Source: Larix kaempferi
Taxonomy: Eukaryota > Streptophyta > Pinopsida > Pinales > Pinaceae
NCBI GenBank assembly: GCA_027924585.1
Contig: BSBM01000007.1
Span: 11,313,501-11,377,500, forward strand
DNA: 64,000 nucleotides
Direction: 5' to 3'
Under the pieces are notes generated by a model. The model did not search any database. It had not been told where the DNA came from and saw nothing but the letters and a program-made list of their open reading frames with translations. Shown here in pieces: positions 33,660-43,765 of this stretch (within the stretch, counting starts at the first letter, position 1; each line of letters starts with the position of its first letter). The position numbers were made by a program, and so were the translations under genes.

Positions 33660-35620
33660 ATGTGGTGCTGGAATCCTACTGCTAAAGAAATTCAAGAGTG
33701 GTTTGATTCAAAGGCTAGAGAGTTCACTGAACGTGAAAATAAAAGCCCCAGGCTTCAGACAGAAGACTGGTTGCAGAAGCATATTTATACTGACCTTCAC
33801 GAAATCTTCTTTGTAACATTTTCACTTGAGTTGCATGCGTGGATAGCCAAGTTAGCAAATACTGGACCCACTGTGCATGTTGATACTCGTCGTTTAGACG
33901 CCTGAGCTAGTTAGCATTTTGAAGCGGGTAGATAATCCTGTGTCCCGCGCAGTAGACTTTTGGTTGAACAGTCTGCTAGAAGGCTTCATCACCGAGTTTG
34001 CAGTAGATACGAGAAAGAGCTTCAGCAAAGCTCAGAGGAGCTTCTTCCAAACATACAGGGGTAAGTTCTTAAATTCTCTAAACTTATGGATTAAAATGCT
34101 CATGTATGAAAAAGGAAAACTATGCATAGCTTCCGATGAATAGCATAGACAAGTAATGTCCGTAGATTCTGATAGTGATCTTGAAGTTATTGGTTGCACT
34201 CGTAGTGGAAAACGGTATAAAGTAGGCCTTGACCAACATTCTTTTGAGTCTAGCCCAAAAGATAGTCGAGGTCCTAGAGCGAGCCATATAGAGAGACAAG
34301 GGAGTGCTCATATCCCTTACCACCCTTTTACACCACAAAATCCAGACGGGGCTCAGTATAACCCCGCAGTAACTCCCTCTAGTAGCCCGCACAGTACTTC
34401 TAGTACCTCAGCTCCACCTTTGTTTAACCATCTCAGAGGCAGTGCTACAACACCTCCACCTCAAACTAGCGCAAGAAGGATGGGTGATGACATGAAGCTA
34501 CCAACCTTTAGGGGAACAGGGCTAGAAGACCCTGAGCAGCAATGGTTCCTATGTGAAGCCATTTGGACAATTAAGCAAATTAATGATGATGCTATTAAGC
34601 TGGTTCAGTTAGCAACCACACTAAGAGAAAGAGCCTTAACCTGGTTCATGAAATACTCAGCAGCACAGAATAGGATGCTTGCTGATGTAAGAAATGCTAT
34701 GATTAGAGAATTCAAGAAACCTAAATCAGAATCACAGTGCATAGCCGAGCTCAAAGACATAAAACAGTTACCCATAGAGTCAGTATGGGACTTTGACCAG
34801 AAGTTCAAAGCCTTGATAGATCAAGTAAGCTTTGAGTTTGCACCGCAGCAGCATAAGGAATGGTTCATTGTTGTGCTGCTTCCTCACATGAGACTTCCTC
34901 TTATGCAACAGAATCTCACTACTTAGGAACAAGCTCTAGAGATGGCTATGAAACTAGAAGCTTCACCAATTGTTGGAACAAGCAACGATGTTGCATAATT
35001 GCAGAACCAGTTAGCAAACCTGACCTTGCAAGTGCATGATATTAAGAAAGGAAAGGATGTTAAAGAAGAAGTCTGGTGTACAAAATGTAGAGCACAAGGT
35101 CATTCAAAGGACCATTGTCCCGTTTTCATAGAGTATATTGCGACTGGAGCACCTAACCCTTTACCACAGGCTCAGGGGCCTTGGTGTGAAATCTGTAGAA
35201 CTAGAGGTCACAGACCACAAGAATGTCACTTGTTACAGAAATACGTACAAAATCCAAAGAATCTATATTGCAATTTCTGTAAATCAGTAGGCCATGATGA
35301 GAACAGTTGTAGAGCATATGAGCTTATGATAGAAAGAAAACATGATGTTTATAGAGTACAGTCAGAGGCATAAGGACCCACAGCAGGTCCGCAGTATGAC
35401 CAAGCTCACGAAGGCCGAGGAGGAAATTATAGGGGCCGAGGATGCGCAGCAGGTTTTTGTCATGGACAAGGACATATCACTTGCTATAACTGTGGAGCTC
35501 AAGGTCATTATGCAAGGGATTGCCAAAATCCTACAACCATCTGCAGATACTGTAAATCTTATGATCATGTCATTGAAGAATGCCCTCAGTTGATGGCCAA
35601 GATGCAAGAAAAGAAGCCAC
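33660..35620 (+). pseudogene. gag: C Gag with capsid core and five zinc knuckles
   Basis: The ATG at 33660 follows the repeated primer sites; the first 80 residues (EIQEWFDSKAREFTERE) match the gag start of D. A 1-base shift near 33902 moves the frame to that used through RNase H. In order: an N-terminal domain, a Ser/Pro/Thr linker, a Gag core (MKLPTFRGTG; LRERALTWFMKY; VWDFDQKFKALIDQV), then five canonical C-x2-C-x4-H-x4-C knuckles (CTKCRAQGHSKDHC, CEICRTRGHRPQEC, CNFCKSVGHDENSC, CYNCGAQGHYARDC, CRYCKSYDHVIEEC), with an Arg/Gly stretch before the fourth. Stops: TAG 34141, TAG 34924, TAA 34996, TAA 35371. Gag would form the particle and bind RNA; five knuckles is more than the one or two usual in plant gypsy Gag. 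Confidence 0.9.
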
Positions 35621-36633
35621 AAGTTAACCAAAATATTCAGTTGATTGTAGCAGAAAAAAGAGAATTAGATCCTACAATTAATATAGTGACGCGCAGTGGA
35701 GAAACCACTGGTGCGCCAGAGTTGGGAACTGGAAAACCAGCGACGCAATGGGTGCGCTGCGCTAATACCAAACCATCTCTGCTCGACCTACAGAAGCAAA
35801 AAGAAGCATTCAAGCAAGCTCAAGAGTATTTCTCAGATCCCCGAGCTTCAAGTTCTGTCGCAGTATCGCACAAAGATACTACACCGCAAGTGCTAAGACA
35901 AGAAAACCTGGTACAAGAACAGGCTACTACATCGGGAAGGCCTGATGAGGAGAATGCACTAGGAAGTGTTCATGCTTTCTTAAGAAGCTGCTTAAAGTTG
36001 TTGCGCAATGAAAAAGCAACTATGGAAATTCAACACCTGTTGGATCAGTGTCAACAATCTGCTTTGATGAATACACTGCAGCGTGCTGTTCATTAGATTG
36101 GGAGTCATACTAGAACTAGAAGAGAGATGAGACTCACAGTGCAGATTGGAGCATTTGAAATGGATGACGTCATTTTGGATTTAGGCTCAGAAGTTAATGT
36201 TCTCACCATGCAGACATGGGAACAGATGGGTAGTCCTCAGCTTATCAGATCTCCTATCCAGCTAAGACTTGCAAATTAGCAACAAGTTTCTCCATTGGGC
36301 AGATTACCCAATGTACCTATTGCTATTGAGGGAGTAAGAAGCTCTGCAGACTTCGAAGTAATCAAAATTCTGGATGACAGTAGACCATACCCGACACTTT
36401 TAGGCATAGACTGGGCATTTGATAATTTGGCTGTCATTAATTTGAAGAAAAAACAGATGACCTTTGAGGATGAGCAGATTAGGGTCATTGCACCGCTTGA
36501 TCCCCTTCAAGGACCACGGTATATTGAACCCATTCGAGCAGAAGAAGAAGCGCGCCACATGGAAATTTTGTACCAGATGATTGCTAGTCATAATGATTAT
36601 GTCAATCCCACAGCGGATGGCCATATCAACTAG
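35621..36633 (+). pseudogene. C protease region
   Basis: Same frame as gag. After a linker (TINIVTRSGETTGAPE) and a helical stretch, the retropepsin active site is DVILDLGSEVNVL (DLG, as in Athila-type proteases) at about 36170, and the C-terminal motif is TLLGIDWAFDN at about 36395. Stops: TAG 36094, TAG 36277 and TAG 36631. Where Gln would be expected these are single C-to-T changes. It would cleave the Gag-Pol precursor. Confidence 0.82.
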
Positions 36634-37404
36634 CGATGCGATAGTTCGTGCACATCAGATTCAAAAGCAGGACTGGAAAATTGGCAGAATCGCTTACATG
36701 AGGTTTCTGCAAGGCGTTGTGGCATGATGACTAAATCCATTCGATGGATTGGCACAGAATTTGATAACACTCCAATATTTGATAGTTTAACTGAAGTAAG
36801 TGAATTCATACATACATATGAACAAAAAATCCCAAAAGAGCAGCGCATATAAGCATTGGATGTAGCACTGCACGCTACACCTGTAAGATGGTGGGGTGCG
36901 CATAAAAAAAATATTGACACATGGCAAGACTGCTGCAGATTGATACTGCGTAGATTTCAGGAAACTACAGCAGAAGTGTTGCACAAATATGATGGATAGA
37001 GTGACCCCAGGTCACATGCTGAAGCATGTATTCAGCAATGGTCAGATATTCTAGAGGATGAGTGGGTTCACCTATTCATCCACACGTTGGATACAGTTCC
37101 AAGGAACTAGTACACTGAAACAGAATTGCACAAAGGCACTATCACTTGGCCTCTTATGATGGAAAGTTTTCAACTTACCTTCATCTTTGAGTCAAAACAT
37201 CCAAGCATCGATCAGGCTTTAAAGTGTATTAAAAAGAAGGTATTTGAACAATGTCCTTTACCAAAATATTCTCAACCAGATTGGGCTGTTCAAATGGAAC
37301 ATGCCCTGGAATGCTATAATTTCTCTGCTGAAGAAGAGGATGATGATCCTCGCAACCTCAATATTCCAGAATCAGAAGGGACGCACAAAGTCGAAGGCCC
37401 TTAG
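36634..37404 (+). pseudogene. C second Gag-capsid-like region between protease and RT
   Basis: About 255 codons in the Gag-Pol frame between protease and the RT connection. The order of motifs recalls a retrotransposon Gag core: a target-like opening (IRWIGTEFDNTPIFDSL), a helix with ALDVALHATPVRWWGAHKK, then TWQDCCRLILRRF, an acidic W-containing helix (EACIQQWSDI), FIHTLDTVPRN and a TELHKGTITWPLMMESF helix. It ends in an acidic stretch before the RT connection. Stops: TAA 36850, TAG 36997, TAG 37108 and TAG 37402. The resemblance to Gag was judged by eye from the W-W/TW..F pattern only; it could also be an unrelated helical insert. Confidence 0.6.
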
Positions 37405-39018
37405 CTTGATATCCCTGCCATTACAGAACACATCAAGCTCAGGAAGATTAACATTGGTACAGAAGCCAAACCCAAGTTTGCTTCTATAGGAGATTATTGG
37501 GATGATGAAACTGTTGGCCAGATTGCAGATTTACTACATGACTACCAGGATATCTTTCCTACCAAGTTTACAGAAATGAAAGGCATCCTAGGAGATTTAG
37601 GAGTTATGCGCATACCTTTGAAAGAGGATGCCAATCCAATAAAACAACGCCCATACAGGTTGAACCCGCGATATAAAGAAAAGGTCAGAGAAGAAATTGA
37701 TAAGATGCTGGCAGCAGGTATCATTGAGCCAGTAGAGGAAAGTGATTGGATTAGTCCTATGGTGGTACAAGACAAAAAGGAAAAAGGTGAAATAAGAATC
37801 TGCGTGGACTTACGCAAGCTGAACGATGCCTCAGCGCATGATCCATTTCCTACGCCCTTTACAGATGAAGTGCTTGATAATGTTGGAGGACAAGAGGCTT
37901 ACTCCTTCATTGATGGCTTTTCCGGATACCATCAGATCAGAATCCATCCAGAAGACCGCCATAAGACCACTTTTGCGATCGAATGGGGCTCATTCCAGTA
38001 CACGGTAATGCCCTTTGGTCTTAAAAACGCTCCTGCTATCTTCTCTTGAGTCGTTGTTGTTGTTTTTAAAGAATTCATTCATAAGTTTCTAGAAGTCTAT
38101 TTTGATGACTGGACTGTCTTTGGTTTACTAAAGAACCATATAGGGAATCTGCGGATGATGTTAGACAAATGTAGATAGTATCCGATTTCCCTTAACTTGA
38201 AAAAATGTATTTTATGTGCTCCTTTTGGTATTCTGTTGGGTCATATTGTATGCAGACAAGGACTCCTGATGGATCCTGCGAAGGTTGCCATCATTGCTAA
38301 TTTACCTGCGCCCCACTCAGTCAAACAATTGTGCACTACATTGGGACATACAGGGTACTACAGGAAATTTATCAAGGGCTACGCAAAAATAATTGCGCCT
38401 ATGGAAAGATTGCTAAAAAAGGATTCGAAATTCCAATGGACAGAAGAGTGCCAACAGAGCTTGGACACACTTAAAGAAAAGATGATTACAGTGCCTATTC
38501 TAGTCTTCCCAGACCGGAGAAAACCATTTCATGTTCATGTAGATGCTTCTTCCATAGCATTGGGGGTTGTGCTGACACAACCGGGAGAAGGAGGTATTAA
38601 CCACCCCATTGCTTATTCTAGCAGAAAGCTATCCACAACTGAGAAGAACTACACCACTCCAGAAAGAGAAGAACTAGCTATGGTGTATGCCTTACAGAAG
38701 TTCAGACACTATCTATTGGGCGCTCATTTTAAAATGTATACTGACCATTCTGCTTTGAAGTACTTGGTCAATAAGCCAGTGTTAGGGGGAAGAATTTGCA
38801 GATGGCTACTGCTCTTCCAGGAGTATGATTTTGAGGTTATTGTGAAGCTAGGTAGATTGAATGCACGACCTGACCATTTATCTAGGATAGAGTCAGGGGA
38901 GGAACCTACAAATCTGGAGGACAATCTGCCTGATGCGCAGCTGTTTTCTGTTCAAGCAGCTGATGAGTATTATTCCGATATTCTTGAGTTTCTCACTACC
39001 GGGGAAAGCGCCAGTTGA
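37405..39018 (+). pseudogene. pol: C reverse transcriptase and RNase H
   Basis: The RT connection (NIGTEAKPKFASIGDYW, DYQDIFPTKF) leads into fingers (KQRPYRLNPRYKEKV), the first palm aspartate (YSFIDGFSGYHQI), MPFGLKNAPAIFS, and the catalytic YFDDW at about 38098. The thumb has LGHTGYYRKFIKGYAKI. RNase H keeps HVDASSIALG, the REELAMVYALQKFRHYL glutamate helix, and YTDHSALKYL. Stops: TGA 38047 and TAG 38176. A 1-base shift near 39000 takes the rest into another frame. The catalytic residues themselves are intact, so decay is mainly by nonsense changes. Confidence 0.93.
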
Positions 39019-40240
39019 GTTTACAATCCAGCAAAAGAAGCAACTTGTTGTCAAAGCCGCAGACTTCACTTTGATAGCAAGCCAGCTCTATAAGTTGGGC
39101 CCCGATGAAGTCTTGCGCAGATGTATCTTACCGCATGAGAAGAACTCCATAATCGCAGAAGCGCACTCAGGGACCACAAGAGGCCATTTCGCATGAAAGC
39201 CGACTACGCAGAAGATCTTAACCGCAGGTCTTTGGTGGCCAACATTGCACAAGGATACTAAGGAATTCTGTAAATGTTGCGATGTGTGCCAGCGAATAGG
39301 AAAACCTTCAAGAAGAGATGAAATGCTGCTAAGACCCCAGATAACACTGCGTGCTTTTGATAAGTGGGCCATTGATTTTGTGGGACCTATCAACCCACCA
39401 GGAAAGAGAACCGGCGCAAGATACATCATCACAGCTACTGAATACCTCACCAGATGGGCTGAGGCCAAGCCAGTTAAAAATTGCAACGCTGTCACTACCG
39501 CGCAATTTATTTTTGAGAATATTGTCACTAGGTTTGGATGTCCACTGATTCTAATGACTGATCAGGGCACCCATTTCCTGAATGAGACTATAGAGGCCCT
39601 TACTGAAGAATTCCACATTAGTCACCATAAGAGTACACCCTACCACCCTCAAGCTAATGGTACGGTGGAGGCATTCAATAAGATTCTGGAGAATTCCCTG
39701 ACTAAGATCTATAACCAACAAAGAGATGATTGGGACCTTAGAGTCACAACTATGTTATGGGCTTACAGAACCACATGCAAGAAATTAATAGGTCACACAC
39801 CTTTCAGTTTAGTGTATGGACAAGAAGCAGTTATGCCCATGGAATACATTGTTCCCAGTCTCAGAATTGCGCAAATTACAGAAATGGCAGATACTGATAC
39901 TATGAGTGAAAGACTCTCACAACTGCTTGCCTTAGAAGAAGACATACTTTTAGCCGGATTCCATCAACAAGTTCAGAAGGCAAGACAGAAAGCTTGGCAT
40001 GACAGGCATATTAAGAATAAATTTTTTCAAGAAGGAGACTTTGTACTCCTCTATGATAGCAAATTCATCAAGTTTCCAGGCAAGTTTCGTGTACATTGGT
40101 TAGGCCCTTTTCAGGTGACGAAGATAACAGAAGGAGGAGCAGTTCAGCTTGTGAAGCTTAATGGAGAATTACTACCCACAATGATTAACGGGAGTCGGCT
40201 CAAGCTTTATCGCGACGGCCACTCCACCCTGTCGACTTAA
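39000..40240 (+). pseudogene. pol: C integrase, nearly intact
   Basis: The zinc finger reads EAHSGTTRGHF and CKCCDVC (HHCC complete); a TGA at 39194-39196 breaks the frame between its two halves. The catalytic core then has all three acidic residues: [17 protein letters not shown] and [12 protein letters not shown]. The C-terminal region ([64 protein letters not shown]) is open for 330 codons to a TAA at 40238. No chromodomain follows. Integrase joins element cDNA to the chromosome. It is the best-preserved gene of the window. Confidence 0.94.
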
Positions 40241-41006
40241 TTAATTGCTAAAGAAGTGCAGATGCCCAGTGTAGTTGAAAGACGCATCACACTTATCACA
40301 GTCTACACGAAAATCGTGAGACACTTTCAGTCTCTGGCTTCCTGCACAGTTCCTTGAAACATCCGCTCATATCAATAAATCCTGTTTGGAGGGAGCCTAT
40401 TTTGCGCTCTTGCAAAGTTTTTCCTCGGGTTGTGAAAGTTTCGCTCTTGTGGAGTTCCCTATTGTCAATTTGCCGCTTAAGGAGTTCTCCTCACCATGGA
40501 GCCCTCCATGTGCACAGTTACCTATGCTGAAGTGACCCGTTGAAAATTTGAATTACGATAGTCCTATAGCTGCGTCTGAATATTAATGAAGGATAAGATC
40601 GCTAATTAATAGTATTTGCTCTGACAGATCCAGCTCGATCTCCCTAAGATTCGCATTTAAGTAATGAGCCGAAGGCCTGAACTCATCTCCTGAAAGGCTG
40701 TTAGAGCCCATCCATCGCAATTAATGCACCGCAGAGGCGTGGGGGTAGGGGGGTTGTCAACTCATGCATAGGCGCCTACGGTTATTAGCCCCACTTGTCT
40801 GCATCTACTACCACCTTTAGCCATAAATACCCCGCACTCGTATATGTTCGGGTTACTTTCCTCGAATTGTATCATGTCTTGTTTGAGAATCTAAGTCATT
40901 GTTTTCAGAGCCGTGTCGTGCAGACTGCCCCCTTTGTTTTCAGTGTTCGTATCCTACACTGTTCCGCCATTTGTCTGTTCAAGTGATTTTTGTGTATACC
41001 AGTTCA
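40241..41006 (+). other. C spacer between integrase and extra ORF
   Basis: 766 bases with no believable coding sequence. It contains a G-rich block and a TATA-like box (separate entry) that resemble the region in front of the extra ORF of D. Confidence 0.6.
40736..40830 (+). promoter_or_regulatory. Putative internal promoter of C extra ORF
   Basis: GGCGTGGGGGTAGGGGGG at about 40736-40753, then TCAACTCATGC, and about 55 bases on a TATA-like CATAAATAC (40822-40830). The ATG of the extra ORF is at about 41007. D has a matching G-rich block, CAACTGTGC and a perfect TATAAATA before its extra ORF. Seen in sequence; promoter activity is inference. Confidence 0.4.
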
Positions 41007-42434
41007 TGACGGAGAACCTGTCAACTAAAGAAGTTGTTCGTCAATTCAAGCGCAGAGGCTTAGATTTTGGCATGACTACCCCCGGTGACGACCTTGGCTT
41101 ACACGCATCCTGGTTGGTCTGATCCCAGACAATCCCCAGGCACAAGGGAATCTCAGCAGCAGCAGCCGGACGAACCCATTTCAGAGCCCTTGGCCACTCT
41201 AGTTAATTATATTTCTCCACATCCAGATTATGCACCCAAGGTACAGATTCCCAAGAATGCCAAGTATCCGATTCCACTTCCACCAATGGCAGAAATCGTG
41301 CGAGAAGAAGGGTCCCTGCTTGGACACCTTCCACTGGTTAGGTTCTCTGAATTCAACTTGGGAGACTACAGAACATATCCTCAGTTCACATCGGATCACT
41401 ATCTGACGGTAGTCCACAATCCCGTTAGAAAGATTGATGAATTCGTCCCGAAGGAATTTGCAGCAAATCTAGAGAGGCCTGGACTATTGAACCTGTTGAA
41501 GCTACCGCACTTTGGGCGTAGCAATGAAGTAAATCCAGTTGTTAAGGCCCTCCTATCCTGTGTTCATGGTGGTTATCTTTGGCTGGGGAGGCCAATCGAT
41601 TTGAATGTGGACTTGATTCATCATATTACCGGCCTATCTAAGGTTGGTAAGGACCCCAATGTTCATTTTGTTGGTAAAGATAAGGACAGAAAGTTGGCTG
41701 CACAGCTGGTGCAGAAATACAAATTGCTCAGAGGAGGTCGGGCTTATGACCTCACTACAGTTTGAAGATGAAGCACTTAGATTCAGAGGCAGTCTACTTG
41801 CAGGAAGACTTCTCACAAAGTGCAGACCTAAAGAAGTCACTATAGCTGTTGTAGAGCTCGCAATCGCAGCTGCGGAGGGAGAGCAGTATAACTGGTCTCT
41901 CTTCCTCCTGAATTCTTTCTTGGAAGACTGCCAAAAACGTTCAAGACACCCCCGGTCAGTTGTTCCATTTTTCTTGGCTTTTGATTTTATCCGCCTTCAT
42001 TAGGTGGAAGGAGCCCCCCAACACTCAGTTCCTTCCGCGCCACGCAGGAGAGGTTGCAGGGGATGCGCTATGTCAACCTATGGGATTCTAGTAATCCCGC
42101 CAAGCGCAAGATGAACCGCATCATGTTCTATGAATACTACCATCTCCTCAAGGACACCATCCAGGAGATGCTGAGGTTGACTAAGGAGACAGCACAAATA
42201 TATGGGATGAAGTTGGTCTTTTCTGCCAACTTACATGAAATTTACTTCTTCCCTTGCAGAATTCAGGAAGAATGGGCCATAGGCCTCTACCAGATGACTA
42301 CTCAGGATGTCGCAGAAACTGTGAAATCTTGGCAAGACGAATGGAGGCATGCCATTGACATCGCTGCCATGATGCCACCCCCTGCCGCACCAGAAAAGGA
42401 TAAAGGAAAGGAAAAGGCCGGTGCAGAAGACTGA
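41007..42434 (+). pseudogene. C post-integrase ORF, N-terminal helical domain
   Basis: Begins MTENLSTKEVVRQFKRRG, comparable to MSKSLDREQELTLQEAIRVF of D. Frameshifts (near 41085-41120, 41760 and 42000-42050) split it. Recognisable parts: a Pro-rich linker, LNVDLIHHITGLSKVGKDP, a hydrophobic helix pair with EGEQYNWSLFLLNSFLEDCQ, then RYVNLWDSSN and FYEYYHLLKDTIQEM, ending in a Lys/Glu-rich stretch. The NW..(F/Y)LLN.FL phrase and RY.NLW..(S/L)N are shared with D. I do not recognise the family; the overall pattern recalls the plant-transposon-associated helical proteins found in other gypsy elements, but that is inference. No membrane segment or signal peptide. Confidence 0.75.
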
Positions 42435-43756
42435 TGAAGGTTCGTCAGGACCACCTCCAAAGAAGTAGAAGCTATCGCACCCTGCAGAAGCGACAGGAGA
42501 TCCTTCTGAGACCGTTGCCGCGGGGTTCGACTAGTACCTGAAGGAGCAATTTCGCGAGCTGCGGACCTCACAGGCTCACATCAAAAGTGCTCTGGACCTG
42601 CAGCTTGTGCAGTTGAAAGGTCTCGCAAGAAGAGTTGCGCAGAACCATGTTCCAGCATTTGGTTCGCAAGCATCTACAAGCACCAAGCGGGTTGAAGTAC
42701 TTGCAGAGAGGCATATTGTCGTTCACATCCCACCTACCAGTATGACATTCCCGGATCCTTTGGCTACAACCTAGGTAAACACGGTTGGCCCTATTGAGAT
42801 AAATTTGTCATTAATTCCGATAGAAACTTTGTAGTTAGTGCAAGAGAAGGTCTCTATTGAGCTGAGAGCTAGAGAGCTCTCCACATTCCATGCAAACCAA
42901 AGACTACAATCGCAAGAAATAGAGCTGAAGGTAGGCCATAAGAACATCTCTGAGCAGCTTGCACTTTATGAGGCACAAGACACTGGGATACGAAACGCAG
43001 TTGATGAAATCGCCTAGGAGGATGCTGGCCCTGCCAGATTCAACCCAGACCTTCCTCTGGTCGAAAAAGTGCAAATTATTGGCGGAAGGGTGAAAGCCCT
43101 AGAGCAGGAAATAGTTTCTATGGCTGAGGACCATAGAGCGCAGATCGCTGAGTTGGAAGCTCGTATCGCAGTACCTCCTATAGATGATAGGAAGGAACAA
43201 TTTGAAGCACTGCGCATAGTTTCCACACAAATGAAGTGCAGAGCAGATGAAGCCCAAAACTTAATGACGCAAGCTATGGAGGCTTAGGATGAGCTTGAGA
43301 AGCTCCCTTTCAAAGTCGGCCTTTTGGAACAGGTACAAGCAGCAGAACAGTCCTTAAATGTTCTGAGCAAAGAAGCTAAGGCCTTAGAAGGCTTAGCCAA
43401 AATGAGGAAAATGAGCGAAGTGCGCAAAGTACAACAACAACTGCACAAGCTCAGAAATGAAGATGCTAATCTCACCAACAACATTCAGCCATTTATGGAT
43501 GAGTATGCTGAACTTGCTGCCCAAGCCGAGGCCAAAGATCAAAGAATTTGTTGAAACTCAACAGTTGGTTGATGGCATAACTGAAGAAGAAGCTAGTTCA
43601 GACATGGTGCAGAGAGCTGCGGAGTGTGTGGCTGAAATGGACTCCGCTATTGCGCAGTGGAAGCAAGCATTTGCTGCGACCCAAGCAAAGGCAGACGTGC
43701 AACTAAAGTGACCACATGCTAGCACAAGTGGCTCAGGGACGAGCCACAAGTAAGTG
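42435..43756 (+). pseudogene. C post-integrase ORF, coiled-coil part
   Basis: Continues the same product. In the frame of 42430 it is open apart from TAG codons; a frameshift follows near 43551. It is dominated by long charged helices with heptad-like spacing (KVQIIGGRVKALEQEIVSM; VQQQLHKLRNEDANL). The end reads SGTSHK then TAA at about 43751, 15 bp before the 3' LTR; D ends GLGMSHV at the same place. Around 400 residues of coiled coil suggests a structural or oligomerising protein. Confidence 0.75.
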
Positions 43757-43765
43757 TTAGGGGCC
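43754..43765 (+). promoter_or_regulatory. C polypurine tract (short)
   Basis: GTTAGGGGCC directly precedes the 3' LTR start TGTTGGAG. D has TTTTAGGGGCA at the same place. The purine run is short (AGGGG), unlike the longer tracts of A2, B and F. Confidence 0.6.
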
